Part shown: positions 53,012 through 56,216 of the stretch, one piece after another
Position numbering within the stretch: the stretch's first letter is position 1
Layout: each line of letters opens with the position of its first letter
Assembly (NCBI GenBank): GCA_012838035.1
Contig: DUQB01000145.1
Span: 1-56,216, forward strand
Length of the DNA stretch: 56,216 nucleotides
Direction: 5' to 3'
Source of the DNA: Bacillota bacterium
GTDB taxonomy: Bacteria > Bacillota > Limnochordia > DTU080
Notes under the pieces: model-generated
Seen by the model: the letters and a program-made list of their open reading frames with translations, nothing else
What the model was told of the DNA's origin: nothing
Database searches by the model: none
Program-made: the position numbers and the translations under genes

Positions 53012-53397
53012 AACAGCCCCACCAGCGCGTCCATGATACCCGCAACAATAGGTACGCAGAGTAAAAGGATGATCACCTTACCGGCCAGCTCTACCATCAT
53101 GGCGGTGCTCTCTTCCTTGGCATCCTTGGCTAGTTGCGCGCCGAATGCCGAAATATAGGCCACACCTACAGCTTTAACCACGATCGCCATATAAGCCGGC
53201 TTAATCTCCGCCCGCCCGCCCAACTCTACAAATACGGCGATGACCTCTTTCAAGGGAGACAAGAGGACCAAAAGCATCAGTATCATAAAACCGGCAGCCA
53301 GCTGCGTCGCCAAGGCTGCTTGGGTCACGCTGCGCAGATAACTGAGCAAGACCGCCGTCACAAGGGCTAGTCCGACAAAACGTGTAATATCCTCCAC
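53008..53397 (-). CDS. spoIIIAD: Stage III sporulation protein SpoIIIAD
   Basis: 129 residues, four membrane helices, with the family core AGFMILMLLVLLSPLKEVI and the charged KDAKEES turn before the last pair. GTG start at 53397, nine bases after aggat. Overlaps spoIIIAE by four bases. Confidence 0.94.
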   Translation of the reverse strand: MEDITRFVGLALVTAVLLSYLRSVTQAALATQLAAGFMILMLLVLLSPLKEVIAVFVELGGRAEIKPAYMAIVVKAVGVAYISAFGAQLAKDAKEESTAMMVELAGKVIILLLCVPIVAGIMDALVGLL

Positions 53398-53450
53398 CTG
53401 ATGTTCATCCTATCTTTGCCGGGGAAGTACAGATTTAGATGCCGGGCGTT

Positions 53451-53648
53451 TCACCACAACCTAAAAACCGACTCGACATTGGCAAAAAGCTGACCTAGCA
53501 TTTGCACCAGCCATAAAAGGACAATAACTACACCGGCCAAAGAGAGCATCTGTGCTTGTTCTTGCCGCCCTGCCTGCGTTAGGAAAATGTGGAGTACGGC
53601 GATGACGATACCCAACCCGGCAATTTTGTATATAGCTGTGATATCCAT
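53451..53648 (-). CDS. spoIIIAC: Stage III sporulation protein SpoIIIAC
   Basis: 65 residues, two membrane helices joined by a short polar turn (QAGRQEQAQ), the usual size and pattern of SpoIIIAC: YKIAGLGIVIAVLHIFL. ATG with aaagaggtg eight bases upstream. Between spoIIIAB and spoIIIAD. Confidence 0.95.
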   Translation of the reverse strand: MDITAIYKIAGLGIVIAVLHIFLTQAGRQEQAQMLSLAGVVIVLLWLVQMLGQLFANVESVFRLW

Positions 53649-53663
53649 TAAACAAGCACCTCT

Positions 53664-54176
53664 TTAAAATAGTAACAGCGCCATGATCATACCACCGGCT
53701 ACGCCCAGGTAACGCCACATACGGCAGGCGGCTTCCAAACGATCTCGGGCACGTTCTTGCTCCTGCTGCAACAAACGCCCGGCCAACTGGATGTGGCGTA
53801 CATGGTCCTCAGCGCTCCAAGGCCCCCAAGCCGCCGCCAAACCAGCCAATACAGCGGCTTCTCGCTCTGAAAGCCGCCGAGTGCGTCGCCAATCTTGCAC
53901 TGCAGAACGCCAGGCATCGGCGGGCCGCATACCCTGCGCCATATAAATACCGACTGATGCGTAAAAAGGCGCGACCAAAGGCGCTGCCTGCGCCGCCTTG
54001 TGAAAACTGTCCGCCAAATTGGTCGCCAAATAAGCAATCTCCGCTTCCAGTACGGTCAGGGATACCAAAAAGGCTTCGCTCGTCGCCAATGCCCGCCGTA
54101 TCCTGCAGGCGCCGCGTTCACCTAACAATCCCGCGGCCAAGATTAAACATCCGGCACCACTTAGTTTCAGCCACAC
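53664..54176 (-). CDS. spoIIIAB: Stage III sporulation protein SpoIIIAB
   Basis: 170 residues. An N-terminal membrane helix (about 3-18), a helical cytoplasmic domain related to type II secretion GspF/T2SF proteins, and a C-terminal helix (about 155-170). LEAEIAYLATNLADSFHKAA and the LQQEQERARDRLEAACRMWRYLG end are typical. GTG start overlapping the spoIIIAA end by ten bases. Confidence 0.94.
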   Translation of the reverse strand: MWLKLSGAGCLILAAGLLGERGACRIRRALATSEAFLVSLTVLEAEIAYLATNLADSFHKAAQAAPLVAPFYASVGIYMAQGMRPADAWRSAVQDWRRTRRLSEREAAVLAGLAAAWGPWSAEDHVRHIQLAGRLLQQEQERARDRLEAACRMWRYLGVAGGMIMALLLF

Positions 54177-55159
54177 GACTCACCCACCACCCAGGCTCTC
54201 TTCGGCTGGTCTCCGATTTCCTTGCGCGTCAGCTGAATTATATCCTCCAGGGTACCCGGACCTTGGCGCCTACTGAGCAGAAGCACCCGCTCAAAGGCGC
54301 CCTGATCCAGCAACCGAGCCAATACAGGGCGGCGTCGCAACTCGACTATGGACGCCCCATGGGCTGTAGCCACAAGAGTGACGCCGCTGTTGAGCGCCTC
54401 TTCCAGAGCGCGTCCGTCAGCGTCCGCGCCTATCTCATCGGTGGCTATCACCTGTGGCCCCATGGCACGCAACAGCAACCCGATCCCTAAAGACTTAGGA
54501 CAACCATCCAGGACATCAGTGCGCATGCCTACATCGAGTTGCGGTAAGCCCCGAAAACATGCGGCCAGCTCAGAGCGTTCATCGGCTACCGCCACACGCA
54601 TACCCGGCAATCCCAAACGACCTACGCCGTTACTTACTTGCCGAATAAGGTCGCGCAAAAGCGTCGTCTTACCACATCCCGGGGCGGACGCAATCAATGT
54701 GTGGTACAAACGCCCTCCCTGTACCAAGTGCGGTAGAGCCGCATCGGCTGCGCCGAAGACCTGGCGGGCCAGTCGGACGTTAAAACTGCTGAAATGCCTG
54801 ATGGTGCGGATACCGCCGCCTTCCGGCACCACCTGGCCCACCAATCCGACCCGGTGTCCGCCTGGTAGCGTAATGAAGCCTTGTTTCACCTGTTGCTCCA
54901 CAGCATACAACGAGGCTTGACTGACCGCCTCGATAAAGCTGTTTGCGTCTTCTGCGCTCCAGTTGATGCCCGCCTGGGCTGAGCGGACTATCCCATGGTC
55001 GCCTAAAAAAGCGTCTCGATCGGCGAGGACCAGCATCACCGGTCGTTGTATACGCAAACGAACCTCTTCAACCTGGGATGCCGTATCGGCGGGGATACGC
55101 CGTAAGGCTTGCCGAATGCGTGCAGGGAAATAGGGGATTGCCTGTTCCAGTGCAGACAT
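54167..55159 (-). CDS. spoIIIAA: Stage III sporulation protein SpoIIIAA, ATPase
   Basis: AAA-type ATPase of the SpoIIIA complex, related to secretion ATPases, 330 residues. Walker A ASAPGCGKTTLLRD (about 157-170), Walker B near VIATDEIGADAD (about 238-250), preceded by QGFITLPGGHRVGLVG. It powers the mother-cell to forespore channel. ATG with gaggtgg upstream. First gene of the operon, 150 bases downstream of the CD1247-type gene and its terminator. Confidence 0.96.
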   Translation of the reverse strand: MSALEQAIPYFPARIRQALRRIPADTASQVEEVRLRIQRPVMLVLADRDAFLGDHGIVRSAQAGINWSAEDANSFIEAVSQASLYAVEQQVKQGFITLPGGHRVGLVGQVVPEGGGIRTIRHFSSFNVRLARQVFGAADAALPHLVQGGRLYHTLIASAPGCGKTTLLRDLIRQVSNGVGRLGLPGMRVAVADERSELAACFRGLPQLDVGMRTDVLDGCPKSLGIGLLLRAMGPQVIATDEIGADADGRALEEALNSGVTLVATAHGASIVELRRRPVLARLLDQGAFERVLLLSRRQGPGTLEDIIQLTRKEIGDQPKRAWVVGESCG

Positions 55160-55208
55160 GCTTGTTCACCACCTCTACAAGGTATGACCGCATTTCTTGG
55201 AACAGAAC

Positions 55209-55243
55209 AAAAAAAGGACTGGCTTCATAATGAAACTAGTCCT
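55209..55243 (-). terminator. Rho-independent terminator before the spoIIIA operon
   Basis: On the minus strand AGGACT (55238-55243) pairs with AGTCCT (55215-55220), with an inner TTCAT/ATGAA stem, followed by seven T. It separates the CD1247-type gene from spoIIIAA, so spoIIIA should have its own promoter. Confidence 0.85.
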
Positions 55244-55308
55244 GACTGTAGCTCTTTGGTTATGGGACCGACAGATCATCAGCGGAGGCGATCAGTCGCG
55301 TCTGTTTC

Positions 55309-55788
55309 CTACCCTTCTTGGGTCGGCTTCTGATCGTCGTCGGTCTCCGGCGCCTGTTCATTACCGACGGTAGCCGCCGCCGCATCGCCTGTGGCATATA
55401 CGATACTGCCGCAGGAGGGACAGGTTATTTCCACATTCGGATCATATAGGAAGTCTTCTTCAAAGGTGACTGCCTCGCCGCAAGTGGGACAATCCATCTC
55501 TACGATCTCGTTTTCCTTGTCGTCGCCGGAACCGATGTCCGATTCTTCGTCTTCATCATCATCGAACTCATAGACCTCTTTTTCCAGCTCAGCCAAATCG
55601 GCGTCGATGGACTCGAGGTATTCGTCGGTTTCTTCCAGGCTAGCCTCGAGGTCCGCCATTGAATCCGCGAGATCGTCACATATGCGTAGCAGGTTCTCCC
55701 AAATGCTTTTAGCTTGGGCGTCTTTACCGAAGAACTCCGCACCTTCAATTAAACCTCTCACATACGCAATTCGCTCTTTAACATTCAT
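55309..55788 (-). CDS. CD1247-type zinc-ribbon protein
   Basis: About 159 residues. The N-terminal helical domain (MNVKERIAYVRGLIEGAEF) is that of the CD1247 family found between efp and spoIIIAA in Clostridia. A long acidic coiled coil (about 40-90, with DDDEDEESD) follows, then a zinc ribbon with two CPxCG knuckles (CPTCGEAV and CPSCGSIV) and an acidic tail. Function unknown. The ATG at 55788 has aggagg nine bases upstream. It has its own terminator. Confidence 0.82.
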   Translation of the reverse strand: MNVKERIAYVRGLIEGAEFFGKDAQAKSIWENLLRICDDLADSMADLEASLEETDEYLESIDADLAELEKEVYEFDDDEDEESDIGSGDDKENEIVEMDCPTCGEAVTFEEDFLYDPNVEITCPSCGSIVYATGDAAAATVGNEQAPETDDDQKPTQEG

Positions 55789-55866
55789 GCCGAGATACCT
55801 CCTCATGACAGCATGAAGCTGACACTTCAGCTAGCCTACCTTTTAATATAAACCAAAACGAAGAAA

Positions 55867-56216
55867 TTACACGCGCGACAGATACTCCCCGGTACGGGTA
55901 TCTACACGGATGATATCGCCTTGGTTGATAAACAGAGGCACTTGCACCTGCACGCCGGTTACCAGAGTAGCCGGTTTGGAACCACCGGTAGCCGTATCGC
56001 CCTTAAAACCCGGATCGGTCTGTACAACCTCCATTTCGACGAAGGTGGGCAGATCGACGCCGATCGGCGCTCCTTGGTAGAACTGAATACCGATGACCAT
56101 GTTGTCGATGAGCCACTTCGGCGCATCACCCAGTTTGTCGGTTGTTAGCGTGAGTTGTTCGTAGCTCTCCGTATCCATGAAGGTGAACTCGTCGCCGGAT
56201 CTGTATAAGTACTGCA
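55867..56216 (-). CDS. efp: Elongation factor P, C-terminal part (cut by window edge)
   Basis: The frame is open to the window edge. Visible is the EF-P region from [20 protein letters not shown] through domains II and III, including [18 protein letters not shown] and [17 protein letters not shown] at the stop. EF-P relieves ribosome stalling at proline runs. The N-terminal KOW domain with the modified residue lies outside the window. Adjacent to the CD1247-type gene and spoIIIAA, a common clostridial order. Confidence 0.96.
   Translation of the reverse strand, partial: QYLYRSGDEFTFMDTESYEQLTLTTDKLGDAPKWLIDNMVIGIQFYQGAPIGVDLPTFVEMEVVQTDPGFKGDTATGGSKPATLVTGVQVQVPLFINQGDIIRVDTRTGEYLSRV

Noticed and set aside
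55179-55186. CATACCTT resembling a sigma-E -10 upstream of spoIIIAA
   Set aside because: No convincing -35 at 14-15 bases, and the transcript would start inside the ribosome binding site. spoIIIA is a sigma-E operon in Bacillus, but this site is not good enough to call.

Overview
The window is a chromosomal segment of an endospore-forming Bacillota (Firmicutes), probably a deep-branching or uncultivated member of Clostridia or Limnochordia. This rests on spo0A, spoIVB, the full spoIIIA operon and dipicolinate synthase, on roughly even base composition, strong Shine-Dalgarno sites, and many GTG and TTG starts. No mobile element, rRNA, tRNA or CRISPR array was recognised. Almost every gene is on the minus strand; only an orphan sugar-binding protein and a GH18 glycosidase are on the plus strand.

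From the right edge leftward (direction of transcription) the order is: efp (cut by the window edge), a CD1247-type zinc-ribbon protein, spoIIIAA-AB-AC-AD-AE-AF-AG-AH, accB-accC, asp23-amaP-DUF2273, nusB, a TsaD paralogue, xseA-xseB-ispA, dxs, tlyA, nadK-argR-recN, spoIVB, spo0A, and steA-steB-GT2-MraY-like. Next come a dinG helicase and two polysaccharide deacetylases (PdaB-like and YlxY-like), then the plus-strand GH18 gene. The left third resembles the B. subtilis ylxY-mlpA-ymxH-spoVF-asd-dapG-dapA-rnjB-ylzJ-tepA region: M16 peptidase, dut, ymxH, dapB, dpaA, dpaB, asd, dapG, dapA, then carA and carB, rnjB, tepA and ylzJ. Inserted in it are a NlpC/P60 protein, a secreted protein of unknown function, a BNR_4 carbohydrate-active protein and the orphan solute-binding protein.

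The DAP/lysine/dipicolinate operon appears to be regulated at two levels. Upstream of dapB there is a good sigma-A promoter, a recognisable lysine riboswitch (L box) and an intrinsic terminator. A second promoter, a perfect match to the sigma-K consensus, sits between dapB and dpaA. This would let the dipicolinate genes be expressed in the mother cell independently of lysine.

The most unusual locus is carA-carB. CarA has lost all three glutaminase catalytic residues (Cys to Gly, His to Asn, Glu to Ala) while the rest of the fold is kept. CarB is fused in frame to a complete diaminopimelate epimerase (DapF) domain, in which the first of the two catalytic cysteines is Ser. This predicts an ammonia-dependent carbamoyl-phosphate synthase physically tied to a DAP-binding domain that may be inactive as an epimerase. 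Spo0A also has an eroded receiver domain.
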